From Chrysopilus asiliformis (taxonomy: Eukaryota > Arthropoda > Insecta > Diptera > Rhagionidae): 64,000 bases of DNA. Position 1 is the first letter of the stretch, and each line of letters opens with the position of its first letter. The notes below the pieces were generated by a model, which saw nothing but the letters and a program-made list of their open reading frames with translations, searched no databases and was not told where the DNA came from. The position numbers and the translations under genes are program-made. Shown here one piece after another: positions 45,416-58,699 of this stretch. The stretch is taken from positions 811,001 through 875,000 of the forward strand of contig OZ035964.1 in NCBI GenBank assembly GCA_964034945.1, read 5' to 3'.

Positions 45416-45850
45416 ATACAAGATTTCCCAAAAACTAGAGGCAGGACATTTTATAGGCATGGAAATCCGTTAACCGGAAGTAGCGACAATTGCGGCTTTT
45501 TAAAAATGGAAATTTCGTTATTTACTACGCAACTGCGCGTTTTCCAGTAGTCTTATGTGTAACAAAAGTTGGAGACAATAAGATTTTCTACATCTCTGTC
45601 TTTTACTAGAACTCCGTATCTCCAGCCGTTATCGAGATATGCCGGGTTTTTGGTGGTTCCAGGTATGAGATTAATTGAAGAGAATAATGTTTGCCATACT
45701 TTTGTATTTTACTGTTATCCGCTATCTTTTACCATTATCGAGAAATTGTCATTAAAGCTTAAGGAAATATATTTTTCCGAATTGCTTGCAAACTCACCGT
45801 ACAATTTTCACGGTGGAATTTTCACCGTGCAATTTCCAACGTGCAATGCC
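45416..45850 (+). repeat. 'ccgttaaccggaagt' dispersed repeat
   Basis: Matches 47,715-48,130 block by block ('ctccagccgttatcgagata', 'gaattgcttgcaaact'). Confidence 0.7.
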
Positions 45851-46139
45851 AGTCTATTTCTTTTTTTATTATTAATATTATTAAAAAATGTGATAGGCAG
45901 CTAGATGTTAAAAACATATGTTAGATTATCCGTTTATAAACACCCCGTCAAAAAATGTTGAATGACATCATGAACCGCGATTTAACTGTATTTTTTTTTT
46001 ATTGAAATCCTTTCCCAAATTTTAGGGCATTTTCAGTACGCGTCACGGTCGCATGTTCTTCAATTAATATTTATATTTCAGTCATAATACAATCTGCTAG
46101 TTCCTCAAAACAGGGCAGCTTAACAGCATTGGAAGAATA

Positions 46140-46310
46140 AGATTTTACATAACTCATCCATACATCAAAATCCAATCGGACCACTCCTTCCTCCTTCTTC
46201 CGCATAAATGGATTTTTTAATTAACATTTTGTCTGTCCTCATATAGAGTATTTGACGATTGGCCCCTGGCAATTGTAGCTCTTTCTTATGTTTTTTACAA
46301 GAAAGTCATC
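46140..46310 (+). repeat. 'aatccaatcggaccactcc' dispersed repeat
   Basis: With 'tatttgacgattggcccctg' and 'gcaattgtagctctttctta'. Confidence 0.65.
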
Positions 46311-47700
46311 AAAAGATTTTTTTTTTGAAATTGTTATAAAAAAATATTATTTAAAAAAATGGTTTGGTAAGTTTTTTCTTGTTTGTTTGTCACTAGAAAA
46401 TCCCGCAAACGTCGTATAAAAAAAACATTCGTCCTTTTTTATTATCCTATGTTGAAGTTTATAAGAAAGACTCATGTTTTCATCTCACTTGATTGAAATG
46501 CATGTTGAAACGCACAAAATTCATATAGAAATACCGCACACCGAGCGAGCGCATAGAAATCTTATTGTAAAGATGAACGCACACGCACTCACGCAAACCT
46601 TCGCAACGCGCATCCACAAGGACTCGATTTTATCCTTACCGAAAATGTCTCCGTGCTGTTGTTGTTGTTGACATGAAATGACAACGGACTCCACTGGAAT
46701 TGAATGAATGAAATTCAGTGCGTTAACAGGGGTTTCTCACAAATAGTGGAATACCTATGTGTGTGTGTGTGTGTGTATTTGTGCATGTGTACAGCACTTA
46801 GAAGCGAATTAGAAGAAAAAAAAACCAAACCTTTATCCTTATTTGATGACAGAAAAGGACGAAAGAAATCGATAGGATATGGCCGTATCCCGTGTATTTC
46901 ATCTATTCGTCGTTCGGGGAACACACTTTAAGTCCATTTTTTCCTCATATTTTAATGGTTTTAATGAGTTTGTGTGTGTTTTTCAGCAACAAAAAAATCC
47001 TTGTTTATTTCTATACGCCAGCCATCCTTAAATCAAAATATGCGTGTATGCGTGCGTATATGCGTTGATGTCCTGTACTGCCAACATGTGTAATTCACAT
47101 TAATTTAAATCAAATCGTTAAAAAAAGATCTGTGGTTAATCGGAATTTCTACCACCCATTACTGATGAGAAAACACTCTGAGAAAATTTGGTCATATGGA
47201 TAAAATCATTGTTAAATCAACAATTTTTTTGTTAAAATCACAAAAAAATTGTTATTTGGAACAAATATACTAGGGGGCGGGACGTGTGGGGAGCAGGGGG
47301 AGAGAGTTGTCATCATAGTTTTTAACTTTTCTTGTATATAAGAAATATAAGGAATGTCTTCTATATAAGAAAGGTCTTCTACAAAAGAAAACAATCGGAT
47401 TCATTCTGATTCTGGTTTTGGTTTCAAAAATTTGGTTCTGATTTCAAAGACTTGAATAATTTGATTCTGGTTTTGATTTTAAATATTTGTAAAAATTCCA
47501 ATGGTTCAGAGGTTTACAAAAAAAAACGGTTTGCATTTCTAGTTAGACGGTAACGGGCAAGGGGTTATGAAGGGATCAAGATGGGCAACGATTAACTCTT
47601 ACCGGCGGATCTAGAAAATCTCAGCGAAAAGCAAATTACTCACATAGAAAAACCATCTGGAAAAACTGAAACAAAAATCCTCGAATTCAACTAGACGTTC
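46310..47700. other. Upstream flank, no recognised gene
   Basis: A TG microsatellite at 46,757-46,776 and short GTT-repeats at 46,658-46,671. Otherwise nothing recognised. Confidence 0.4.
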
Positions 47701-47714
47701 ATCTCCATTACCAC

Positions 47715-48480
47715 TTTCAGTTGGTGGCTATCCGTTAACCGGAAGTTATAAAAATGGCAGCCTTTTAAAAATCCCAATTACGTTTTTTTCGATTTACTCC
47801 GAAACTACGCGTTTTTAAATAGTATTTTGTATAACGAAAGTTGAATACAGTAAAATCTCTAACACTTCTGTCCTGTACAAGAACTTGATATCTCAAATTA
47901 ACATCGAGATATACCGTTAGTTTTCAAAATTTAAGTTTTTTGCTTAATACCGAAATTATACCGAAAACTAACGGTTTTTCAGTGGTTCCACGTTCCACGT
48001 ATGACGTGAGTTAAAGAGAATAGAATTTTGCACAATTTTGTAATTTGCCGTTATCCGCTATATTTTACCGTTATTGAGATATTTTCATTGAAATGTAAAA
48101 AATAGATTTTTGCGAATTGCTTGCAAACTAACGGTTTCTCGAAAAAAAGTTGAAAGGAAAAATTAAAGATATTAAGATTTTCTACATTTCTACCTTTTAC
48201 CGTAAATCGATTGCTTTTACCGTTTTCGAGATATATGAGATTCTGTAAAAACAAAGATTTTTTTGTAAATTGCTCTGGGACGTATATGTTTTTTGGTCTA
48301 AGAAAGTCATGTGCTGTTCACAGAAGATTATTTTTTCTTCTGATTTCATACCCCCCTCATCGCCTTTCCCATAAAAGATCGGAATTCCTGTTTTTAGTCA
48401 TGTTGAAGCGACCCACAATCGGCAACCGATAAAACCATCGTGAATTTCGTCTGAAATCTTGCCATATTTCGAAAATTTCA
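47715..48480 (+). repeat. Left arm of a 2.7-kb inverted repeat
   Basis: Contains 'ccgttaaccggaagttataa', 'ctaacggtttctcgaaaaaa', 'aagaaagtcatgtgctgttc', 'tcatgttgaagcgacccaca'. Its inverted partner is 49,745-50,450. Confidence 0.8.
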
Positions 48481-49330
48481 CTAGAAATTTTTGAAGATTT
48501 TTGTATTTTTTGTTATTGTTGTTAACAAAATACCTGGTCCGCATAGAGCGAAGAAGATCTTCAATTTCTTTGTCATCATATTTTCGTGTATAAATTTTTC
48601 GATGGGCATTTTCTGTTTGATGAATAGAGAATGAATACTAAAATACATGGAAATATCATACAAAACTCTGTCTCCACGTACGGCGAACGCATATTTTAAC
48701 CGTCCATAGTCCGTCTTCGTTGTGAAAGAAAAAGAAAAGGAAACGACGAGATGAAAAATAGTGAAAAAAGAAGTAGGAAAACCAAAAAAAAAATTATATA
48801 TATTTATATATATATATAAATTAAAGGCAGACACACTTTACTTGGATTCGAATGTAGCAGCGATAATGGTGAAGAGCAGAAGAAGGGGTGGAGGAGGAAG
48901 GCGGGGAGGTGCTGATAAACACATTCACAACTTTTCGACTCCGGCACGAATTTATTTTCACATAAAACATACGTGCAGAACATCCAGCATAAATACATCC
49001 ATTCAGCAGCATAAAACATATCGGAACAAGTCGAAAAAGAAGAAGAAAAAACAACAACAACATTAAATGGGAGAAATTTTTGTTCGTTTTTGCGGTAATT
49101 GAGGGGTCGGTGGATTCCCGTCTTCGTCATTGCAGCAGCCTCAAAATATCTGGCTTTCTGTTAACTCAAAAAAAAAAACATTTTAAGTTTTCTCAATTAT
49201 GTTGAGAAAATAATCAAAAAAAAAAAAACCAAACAAAACAAAAAAAAAACGTCAAAATGAAAAAAAATCTTTTTGTAAAAGCAGTAGAGCTTGAATTGTG
49301 TTCCAAACGCATGGTGTTAAAAAAATCTCA
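48480..49330. other. Spacer inside the inverted repeat
   Basis: AT-repeat at 48,796-48,820 and A-rich runs near 49,040-49,260. The short frames of about 100 codons on both strands (48,481-49,130) show no domain. Confidence 0.4.
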
Positions 49331-49627
49331 CACTCAGAAAAATAATAAAGATGATCCAAGTCGACTTTTTGCCTGTAGCAGGCAGACGGAATTACCATTC
49401 CATAAAAATACATCCTCGAAATACCTATCTTAGATCAACTTTTGCAGCTCCTTACGCCCTACTTTACTTGTTGCAGGCATAATTTTTGAATGTGTCCCGC
49501 TACAGGTTGACACATTTTTACTTTACCTAACGCAAGTGCAAGCACGCTTAGCATAGGCTAAATTTTCCTGCAGGAAGCCAACTATATCATACGCAAGTCG
49601 ACGACTTATACTTTATTTTTCTGAGTG
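49331..49627. mobile_element. 297-bp MITE with 'cactcagaaaaataa' inverted ends
   Basis: The 15-bp ends are perfect inverted copies. The interior has 'tgcctgtagcaggcag' and 'cctgcaggaagccaac'. Partial copy at 39,864. Confidence 0.75.
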
Positions 49628-49744
49628 CTGCGAGAGAAGCAAAGCTCAATTTTTTTTTAAAATCATTAACGCATTTTTTATTTTAAATTAATACTTTCCT
49701 CGCCCTATGCGGGCCAGGTATTTTTCAAACCAAAAAAAGCAACA

Positions 49745-50450
49745 AAGACAAAAAATCTTGAAAATTTCGAATGGAATTTTCGCAATATGGCAAGATTTCA
49801 CACAAAATTCACGCTGGTTTCATCGGTTCCCGATTGTGGTCGCTTCAACATGATTAAAAACAGGAAATCCGAACTTTTCGTGAAATCAGAAGAAAAATAA
49901 TCTTTTGTGAACAGCACATGACTTTCTTAGACCAAAAAACACATACGTCCCTGAGCAATTTACAAAAAAATCTTTGTTTTTACAGAAAAAATCTTTGTTT
50001 TCTAAAATATCTCGATAATAGTATAAGCTATAGATTTACGGTAAAAGGTAGAAATGTAGAGAATCTTGACATCTTTAATTTTTCCTTTCAACTTTTTTCT
50101 CCAAAAACCGTTAGTTTGCAAGCAATTCGCAAAAATCCAAATTTTCACTATTTTAATAACAATATCTCGATAACGGTAACGGATAGGGAATAATGGAAAA
50201 TCACAAAAAAGTTATTCTCATCAATACACATTATACATTGAACCACCGAATTACCGTTAGTGTTCGAGCTAATGGCAAAAAACTGAAATTTTCAAATTTA
50301 ATAGAATATCTCGATAACGGTGTGACGTATCGAAGTCAAGTAAAAAACAAAAGTGTAGAAAATTTCATTGTCTTCAACTTTTGTCATACATAAGACTACT
50401 TAAAACCCTATGGTTTTGGAGTAAATCGCGAAAAACCAAAGCGAGATTTG
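49745..50450 (-). repeat. Right arm of the 2.7-kb inverted repeat
   Basis: Inverted copy of 47,715-48,480: 'gtggtcgcttcaacatgatt', 'gtgaacagcacatgactttc', 'aatatctcgataacggtaac'. Confidence 0.8.
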
Positions 50451-50574
50451 TCTCCTTCTCCCCCCACCATTGTGTAAATACAAATTAAATAGTTTTTTGC
50501 AATTTTCTCAAAAACTATGAATCGTATCGAAAAAATTATAAAAATAAAATGAGTTTAAAATGTGATTTTATATA

Positions 50575-50685
50575 ACTGCTCCATACATTAAAATCTAATC
50601 GGACCACCCCTTCCCCTCTCCCATACAAATGGATGTTTTTTTTCAAATAAAAATTTTATTTGTCCTCATATATAGTAGGATTTTT
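50575..50685 (+). repeat. 'aatctaatcggaccacccc' dispersed repeat
   Basis: Same family as 46,140 and 27,535. Confidence 0.6.
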
Positions 50686-50914
50686 GTATCACTGTTACCG
50701 CAGATCCCGCCTCTGCGAATTAGGCTCTCCTTTTTCTTATAAATCGAATCCTTACAGGATTAGGCGGGACATCAGCAGAAGCAACAGACGAGCCATGGGG
50801 AGGGGCGAGATTGAAGAAATTATTTACCTCCGTTGCCTTTTTTTACCGATTCCATTGCACAATCAATGGAAAAACCAAAATTTTGTAATTTGTGGCCATT
50901 TCCCAACATTTTGT

Positions 50915-51570
50915 AGCAATTTTTTTTTTGAAATTTCATTTTGCAAATTTTTGAAATTTTTGACAAAAAATCTCAAGAAAATTTCAAGTCTCAAGCAAAA
51001 ATTGTTTTTTTTAAAAAAGTAGTTCGGTTTCAGGAAAACCAAAAATCACACATTCTTTAGGATCCTTTTATCTATCAAAAACCGTTTTCAGTGAGTCGAT
51101 AGGCCAAAAATTACGAGTGTGACAAAGGATTATTCAAATGTCAAATTCCTAAAAATTGAATCCTTTTATCTCGGAAACGGCTGGAAGGATCTTTATGAAA
51201 TTCGGGATCTTAGAGTTTTCGGGGACGAGGAATCGATATCCGGTGTCCTTTTTGGCGAAAAAGGGATTTTTCAAGGACCTCGTCCTTGTACCGCCCAAAC
51301 CGTCTAGCCCCCCTCAAAAAGGACACCGGATATTGACTCTCCGTCCCCGATAACCTATAAATTCTAAATTTCAGCCCGATCGAAGGACTTGAATTTTTCG
51401 TCCTTAAAAAAAGTACAGGGGTCCCCCTTGCGATTTTTTAAATTTTTTATACGTCTCTGATTTCGCTGAAAATTTGCATAGGGGGGTTTTTGGGGTCCCT
51501 GATTAAGAATCCGTTGTCCGTTTGCCGATATCATTAATGGTTTGGGCGGCACAGGGGTCGGAGGTGTCCC
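50915..51570 (+). mobile_element. About 650-bp repeat family, copy 3
   Basis: Same order of blocks as 19,280-20,050, including the internal pair 'atatccggtgtccttttt' and 'aaaaaggacaccggatat'. Confidence 0.8.
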
Positions 51571-51896
51571 TTCATACCTTTTAAAATCGTGTCCCCAAAA
51601 GTCAATCAACTTTGCTGAAATTGTCAACTTCGGTACCGACCCTTAAAATTTTTGTTCGCATTAACATTCCAGGAAAGCTTTTCCCTATTTTGAATTGAAA
51701 TTTCTTAGTTTATAAATAGAAATAGTTTTTAAATAGCTAAAACGAAATAAATTATTTGACTATTGAAATTTTGAATCTCAATAATCAAAATAACCTACAA
51801 TATTTTACTTGTAGTCAAATATAATATCAAATACTTGACTAATTATAAGCACTTGAAAATCCCCGCCGGATATCGTTGTTGCGGGTTCAAGCACTT

Positions 51897-52235
51897 TTAA
51901 AAGCTTTTATTTAGCTTGCCTTTGTGTCTCTCTGTTTGTCTGTCAGGGTCAAATCTTGCAATCCAATTTTGATTCACTTCCACTCAACCGATTGACTTGA
52001 AATTTTTGTAAGTCAATGACAATATATAATTTTCACTAACTCGTCTTTGCGAGGAAAAGGGAAGGTCCTGCAAGAATAACGTGACTATCTTTTTTCTTAA
52101 ATTTTCCGGGGAAAATCTCATCTTGGGGTTTTATGATCGCTGAATTCGATTCTTACGTTAACAAATCTGTGAGGATAACGGAAAGTAATGTTGGGATAAT
52201 GTTATTATCTTTTTGATTTTATTTATTTATTAGAA
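51897..52235 (+). mobile_element. Element with 'aaagcttttatttagcttgc' end
   Basis: Same left end and 'gtctgtcagg(a/g)tcaaatctt' block as 22,583-22,660. No opposite end seen. Confidence 0.6.
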
Positions 52236-54470
52236 AGACACCGAACTATCTCCTAGACTAACCTATTCTTCATTAACAAAACCAAATAAATGATTAAAAA
52301 AAAAATGAAAAATAAAAATTAAAAATTAGAAATAAAATAAAACATAAAAATAACAAAACCTAATATGAAACCTATTCAAATTATAATAAAAAACAAAAAA
52401 ACATCTGAAATTAAAAAAAAACCTTTTATAATAAAAAGTTAAAAAATAGAAAAATGTAGCATGAAAGCATAAAAAAAATTATATAAATATTTATCTCGCT
52501 TTTATTTCTAATACACAGTGCTCCAAAAATTATATAAAAGTTTTTATTTAAAAAAGTATTTACTTTTTTTGATTTATTATTAAGTTTTTATAATTTTTGC
52601 CAGTTTCGTCACCGTTGCCCTTCAGCTAAGCATTTTTATTGCGCTTTCCGTATCCGGTCCGAACCTGTCGCATAGCAAGATTCAAAACATTTAAGCAAAC
52701 GGATTTTACTTGCAAAACGCTACATATGTAGGACCATATTATTATTTTGTCAGCATTGATAGTATCGTAAGATACTTTAAAGTCTTTTTTTTCATTTATA
52801 AAGGAAAAGAAAACCCAAGTAGAAAATTGTGAGAAATTACCTTACGTTGTTGTTGTTGCTGTTGTTTTTTTTTTTGTAGTTTTCAGCTCAAATCGGTGGT
52901 AACACTAAGTCTATTCGTTGTGTGCTGACATTCGACTGAAATGGTGGTGGGGAGCAGGACTATTAAAAATCGCCTGACGATCGTTTTTTTTTGTTCCTTT
53001 ATTAATCACTCAAAGTAGGGGGAAAGGAAAAAAAAGAATCCATTGAAGCGATTTGCTGGCAGTGATGTGTAGAAAAATGTTGAGGACTAGCGGCAACACT
53101 TGAAAATGCTATAAGGCAGCACCATCAGCAGCAGGGCATGGGCAGGCAGGATATCTAATGATGGTAGAGTGTTTGGAGTATGGAGTATGAGTCAAAATAC
53201 GAACCCAATCGAATTTACACTCGAAAAAAACGCATAAAAAAAGCAGTTCTGGAAAGCATCAACACAGTTTTTTTTCTTTCTTTATTCGTGCTTTTTTTAT
53301 GTTGCGAGAGAACGAACACACTTTGACCGATACACAATTTTTTGAAAAAGAAACGAACAAAAAAAAAACCAAAAATCAAATTTGAAAATTTTCGACAAAC
53401 CAACCACCACACAATGAAAAAATCCCGTCCGATGTCCGGAAAATTCCAACAAAAAAAAAAAATATCGGATCGAAATTGATTTGTTTTTCACACACAAAAA
53501 GACTACTTAATCTGTGACGGGCAAGAAAACTTGAAAATTTTCTTTGCTTTTCTTAAGATTGCAGTGAAATCATTGTATCTAATTTTTTTTCTATTCATCA
53601 ATAGTTTTAGTTTTTTTTCTGTTTTTTGGCGATCTGCGGATCCGATTTCCGAATTAGCACCAAATCTCAAAAAATTTGTTTTGTCTCCGATTGAAATTTT
53701 TCGATTTTAATTATTTTTGTAAGATCCAATATATTTTACATGTTTTTAATTCATAAACGGTTTCTCGAAATAATATTACAAAATATGCAATTTGAATTAT
53801 TATAAATATTCTATTTATTTATTTATTTATTTCAACACAAAATTCGGACAGACACAACGCACAGTAACGTCAACCGCACGATACGGCGTCTCAATCGCAT
53901 TTGACTCTTCGTCTCTGATCGCTTGCACCGTTAACGAGAGAAATTGTAAGATTGACCAGGTATATTAGAGTATGATGACCGTACATTGAACTAGTGGGAA
54001 TACGCCAGCGTGAACAGAACAACCGGATATGCCATGGGATTTTTGTTGGTAATCTGAAACTATAGCGGATCTACTCGGAAAACAAAATTTCCGGTTTATC
54101 CAGTTATGGAGTGCATATCGTTTCGTACTATTCAAATATATGGTGGCAAGTAATGCTCGTCTCGTTCAGATGTGGTTGTCTTTTGTAGTCAACGGTATGT
54201 CGCCGCCATTTTTTTTTTCGTGGATTTATTTTTAAAGCGTTTGTAGTTCGTGTGTTGTGTGTATCAAGAGAATATCATATCCATATATCGAAGAAACATA
54301 AAATACCATTCTTGAATTGAATTGAATTTTCACCAGACCTATGCTGGATTCCCATAACAACGCCGTATTCAGAAAATACTGAGAAATGTTAACATATAAC
54401 ATAAAAGTGAGCATAATTAATACCAGTCAACGGTCGCCTACAATCTACAAATAATAAAAAGAATTTTTTT
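52236..54470. other. Upstream flank, AT-rich then mixed
   Basis: 52,260-52,560 is extremely A-rich. 52,850-53,250 has GTTGTTGTT and CAGCAG patches. 53,810-53,832 is an ATTT microsatellite. 53,850-54,200 is unique and more balanced in composition. No gene is recognised. Confidence 0.35.
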
Positions 54471-54476
54471 TTTTTG

Positions 54477-54773
54477 AAAAAGCTTTTATTTAAAAAATTA
54501 GTGCATAATACCTTTTAGTCTTCAAATATACGAGTAGATCCTTGCTTATGAGTTATCCTCACAGACTTTTTAAGTTCAGAATCGAATTCAGCGATCCCAA
54601 AAACCCCCAGATGAGATTTTTTTTCGAAATACTTGGAGAAAACGATGATTACGTTATTCTTACAGAACCTTCCGTTATCCTTACGGACTTCTCAATGCCA
54701 GAATCGGATTCAGCGATCCCAAAAACCCTCAGAATGGCAGGCACGAAGGCAAGCTAAATAAAAGCTTTTAAAA
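54477..54773. mobile_element. About 297-bp element with 'aaaagcttttattta' inverted ends
   Basis: Left 'aaaagcttttatttaaaaaa' and right 'gcaagctaaataaaagcttt' are inverted. The interior repeats 'agaatcggattcagcgatcc' and 'cagaatcgaattcagcgatc'. Confidence 0.7.
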
Positions 54774-54839
54774 AAATTGGGGCATCTAGGATCGATAGAT
54801 ATAGATAGTTGCCCCTCCCCCATATAAAGGGAGAATCGT

Positions 54840-55115
54840 AGTACCCTTTTATTTTCGAAACCTTTTTTAAGGAACAAATAAGCGGAAAAATAATTTTCAA
54901 GGCCTCTTTTAGGCAGGAAATAATTTTTTCGACCTCTTGAAGGTAATTTCTAATCAGAAAAATAATTTCCGACACCTCTTTTAGGCAGGATATTATTTTT
55001 TTGACTCCTTGAAGGTGATTTCTAATCAGAAAAAAAATTTTCGAGACCTCTTTTAAGCAGGAAATAATTTTTTCGACTCCTTGAAGGTGATTTCTAATCA
55101 GAAAAATAATTTTTC
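54840..55115 (+). repeat. 72-bp minisatellite, diverged array
   Basis: Landmark 'gaaggtgatttctaatcaga' recurs at 54,939, 55,011 and 55,083 (72 bp). The unit parts correspond to those at 34 kb. Confidence 0.8.
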
Positions 55116-57700
55116 GTATATTCACTTTGTTGGCGGTCTGATTCTCCTGCGGGATGCGTTTTTCCAGTTTTTCTTGGTGGCGAACTTTTGCATTAAAATC
55201 CATCGAACTTATTCTACTGCGATGCCAGCTTTTATTTTCAGTGAGAGGTACTTCAAGCAACATATTGTCAAAATTACTTGTGCTGGACGAAGACAACACC
55301 AAGGGAACCGTTGAAAATCTCTGCTCCTGCTCAGTTCACCCGGAGAAGGATAGGGAATTGGACAAGAAAGAATGACTTGGTCTATAAATAAGCATATCCA
55401 GATATCTCATTTTCGCACGGGGAACAAGGATAGAATTCGTATGTGTTTCAGATTTTTTTTTTGGTATTTCGTCTCTGCTTTTTTTTCTTAATTTAAAAAA
55501 AACAATACGATTGCACGTAACGAAAAGGAATCTTACTCTCTCTAGGACTTGTTTTTTATTCAAATTAAAGCCCTAAATCGTCAATGATCCTGTTTTTACC
55601 TATTTTAAATAACATCATGCCAAAAATCTTTTACAAAATCAAAAAAAAAAGGTGACCAAAATTGATTAGCATCCGGGCTGATGGCAAAGAAAATTTTTAA
55701 GACTCGTTAGGGACAAAAAAGAAATGGGGGAATTAAAACGAGACGGAAAATAAACTATTTTCGTCCTTTAAGTACGATTTAGGAAAAAAATTGTTCACAT
55801 TATTTTTTTTTCCAAATCGTACTAGATTTTCTGATACTAACTTTAACACATGGACTGCATCGAATTTTATTGCTGGTGTACCAGTAAAACTGTTTGCTAA
55901 AAAGACAGTGTGGATCAATCCAGTTTTACTGGTAAGACAGTGCTGGTATACCAGTTTTTGAAAGCCCACAAAATTAAAATGGCGGAAACTAAATTTTCGA
56001 GAAATGATATATGGTGGCTTATCAATATTTTATGAGAAAAGGAATTTTGAATGGAATGCACATTCTATAAATACTACAAGAGAGTAGATTTGATAAGGCA
56101 GAGGGTAGATTCGTTCTTTTCTAAAGCTGATATTTTAGCAAAAATAATTTTTTGTTTCCTACTTAGTAACATTTCGCCTACTGAACTGTTTACACCAGAA
56201 TTTGCCCACCAAATAAATTTGACAGATTGCGACTAAAAATCTTACCAGCTGATACACCGGAAATAAAAGGCTCAAAAAAACATTAACAAAACCTCGTTCC
56301 ATTGACAAAATTTGTTTTGTCGAAACTCAACAAAAACTTTGTTAATTCTACAATGATTTTATCTACATTACCAGTTTTGAGTGAAAATTGGTGACTGTAG
56401 GTTTAGAGTATTCCCCACATAACTGTACAAGGAAACAATCCTGGATTTCGTGTGCCGTTACGAGAGTTTGCGCTTATCCGATACTCCTTTAACAGCTAAA
56501 ATTGTGCACCTATGCGACACCCTTTTTACTGCATGAAATTGTGTACTTATAAGATTTCAGAAAATTGTGCATTTATTTGTGCATTTAGGATTTTGAGATT
56601 CGCAACATAATTGGACTGGTTTCTACCCTTTCCAATGGAATTTAAAGAAATATACACAGACAAATATAAGAAAATAAACTATTCAAAATTAAAAGGAAAA
56701 TATGACTTGTGTGCTTATCCGACGAAAATTATATGACGAAGAAACTTAATGGAAGACTTTTTCGTGCAATAGGGGATTTGTTCTTAAGCGGGTTGCAGTT
56801 AAGCGATAACTTTAAGTGTGGAATTCTTAAAAATGTGCACGGGGTTCGAATTTCTGTTGCACTTAAAGGGGCTGTGCAGTTATTTGGACATTACTGTATT
56901 ACACGTTGGAAAATTTTAATTATTTTCACCTGACGTGATGGCGGATGCAGAGTTGAGTTTTCTTCTCATCTTCACGACCAACGGTGTTGCAATGTGCAAA
57001 ATTAGCACGACCAAAATGTATCAAATTTCATCTAAGAAATCGCTTAAAATGTTCGCCAAAAAAAACTTGTGTTTTTCGCTTGGGGTGCGATGATCAAGTG
57101 TCGTATAACCTGATGAAATTTCCAAAAAAAAGCAAAAAAAAACTACCTAAAGTGAAAGCTGTATTTCCTAATTAAGGTGACGTATGGGGGACGTATGATT
57201 TTGTTCTCTTAGGATCTGGGGATCTTCAGGTTCGTTGCGCTCAAATTCGTTGTCTCTTCGTGTCGAATCTGTTCTCGCGGAAATATTAAACCAACATTTT
57301 TGCCATGCCTGCTTTATGAAAAAAAAAACTGAAAATCCTTGCAAGGCGCTTCTTTATTCGCAACGAAAACGTAAATCAAGCAGAGAAAAATTAAATTATT
57401 TTCACGCAATTTCAATTTTATCAAAATTTGATACTCTGAATATTTAAGGGTTTTTTTTAATTATTTTTCGTTTACATATAATGAGTTCTTGCTTGGACGG
57501 TATCTGATTTCAAGCAGAGTTTCCTAATCTTAACCCAATTAAACATTTCGCGTTTAATGAAAAATTTTTTGAATGCGGCTTTTACGGATTATATAGAAAA
57601 CTATTTTACACACCCGTCGTTGTCGTGTTCAAGTTTTTTTTTGCACAAAAAAGCGGGAAATAACTTCAAACTTTTAAAGAAAAGAAACATAAGAAAAGCT
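55116..57700. other. Upstream flank, mostly unclassified
   Basis: 55,870-55,955 holds a small inverted repeat ('ctggtgtaccagtaaaactg' against 'cagttttactggtaagacag'). Short frames at 56,051, 56,709 and 57,235 show no domain. Nothing else recognised. Confidence 0.35.
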
Positions 57701-57729
57701 ACAGTTGCCAGGAGCCAATTGTCAAATAC

Positions 57730-58215
57730 TCTATATGAGCACAGATAAAATATTTATTTAAAAAAATCCATTTGTATAGGAGAGGGAAAAGGAGTAGTCC
57801 GATTGGATTTTGATGCAGAGATAACTTATGTAAAATCATATTCTAAACAGATTTTACCTTAATAGATTTTTCGGTACGACTCACCATTTTCGAGAGAATT
57901 GAAAAAAAAACTATTTCATTTGTATGTGGGACGAGGGAAGAAATGGTTCAATTTTACCCGTGGCCTAGCCGTTTATGAAAAACGTAACTATACAAAATTT
58001 CGAGTCTCTAGCTCAAAAGTTATGATGTTCACGGCAGGGTTGTTATTATTTTCCCCAGCGTAAAAAAAACCCACCGGTTTGCCATTTACCCACCGGGTTT
58101 TTTTTTAAAAACAAAGCCCACACAAAAAAACCCAAACAAAAATCACTGAAAAACCATTAAAGAATCCAAAAAAAAACCCAAAAAAAAACCAGTGAGTTGG
58201 GCTTCGGGTAACTGC
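57730..58215 (-). repeat. Inverted dispersed repeats ('tccgattggattttgatg' and 'caggg' elements)
   Basis: 57,760-57,830 is the inverted 'aatccaatcgga' family. 58,035-58,215 is the inverted partner of 27,258-27,385. Confidence 0.6.
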
Positions 58216-58239
58216 TATACAATTTTTAAAAAAAAATGC

Positions 58240-58490
58240 CGTACGCGTTTTTGGGGTAAAATGAATCTAACAAAATTTAAAGACTATAAAATTTTCTACA
58301 TTTCCTGCTTTAACGGTTTTTTTTTGTATCTTTAACGGTTCTCAACATATAAAAAAAATTAGGTTTTCGAAAATTTCACGCGCTATTATGAAAAAATGCC
58401 TATAACTAAATTTAAAGAAAATATAATTTTATGCATTTTTTTAACGGTTTTAGGTATTTTTAACGGATCTTAAGATATTTGAAAGAAATG
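58240..58490 (-). repeat. Fragment of the 'ttttaccg/aacggttt' family
   Basis: Several 'taacggtttt' and 'ttttctacattt' blocks as at 17.7 and 48.1 kb, diverged. Confidence 0.5.
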
Positions 58491-58554
58491 TTACTTTTTA
58501 CCAAATGTTGCAGAGGAAAGTTTTGTGTTGATCGCAACTGATATTTTTCCTCAA

Positions 58555-58690
58555 AAGGCTGTCGATAAAATACTATAAAAATTTTCGACCTTTCGAACAC
58601 CACCCACTTCCTCCTCCTCCCGGCCCCTCCCCCCATCTTCGTCATTCTTTTTCACGATTTTTTGCAATTAGTACCGAAGTCACACTTAAA
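58555..58690 (+). mobile_element. Hairpin MITE copy of the 'aatacgtcacgc' family
   Basis: 'aaggctgtcgataaaatact', 'ttcgacctttcgaacaccac', a C-rich block, 'cacgattttttgcaattagt' and 'accgaagtcacac'. Confidence 0.65.
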
Positions 58691-58699
58691 GTTGTACCT

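Noticed and set aside
44969..45550. 193- and 166-codon Ser/Val/Cys/Gln-repeat frames
   Set aside because: They are the translation of the 8-bp satellite, which has no stop in any phase.
54754..55302. 182-codon frame with repeated Ile/Leu/Lys segments
   Set aside because: Mostly the minus-strand translation of the diverged 72-bp minisatellite.
56709..56933. 74-codon frame considered as a transposase fragment
   Set aside because: No recognisable catalytic motif or family signature.
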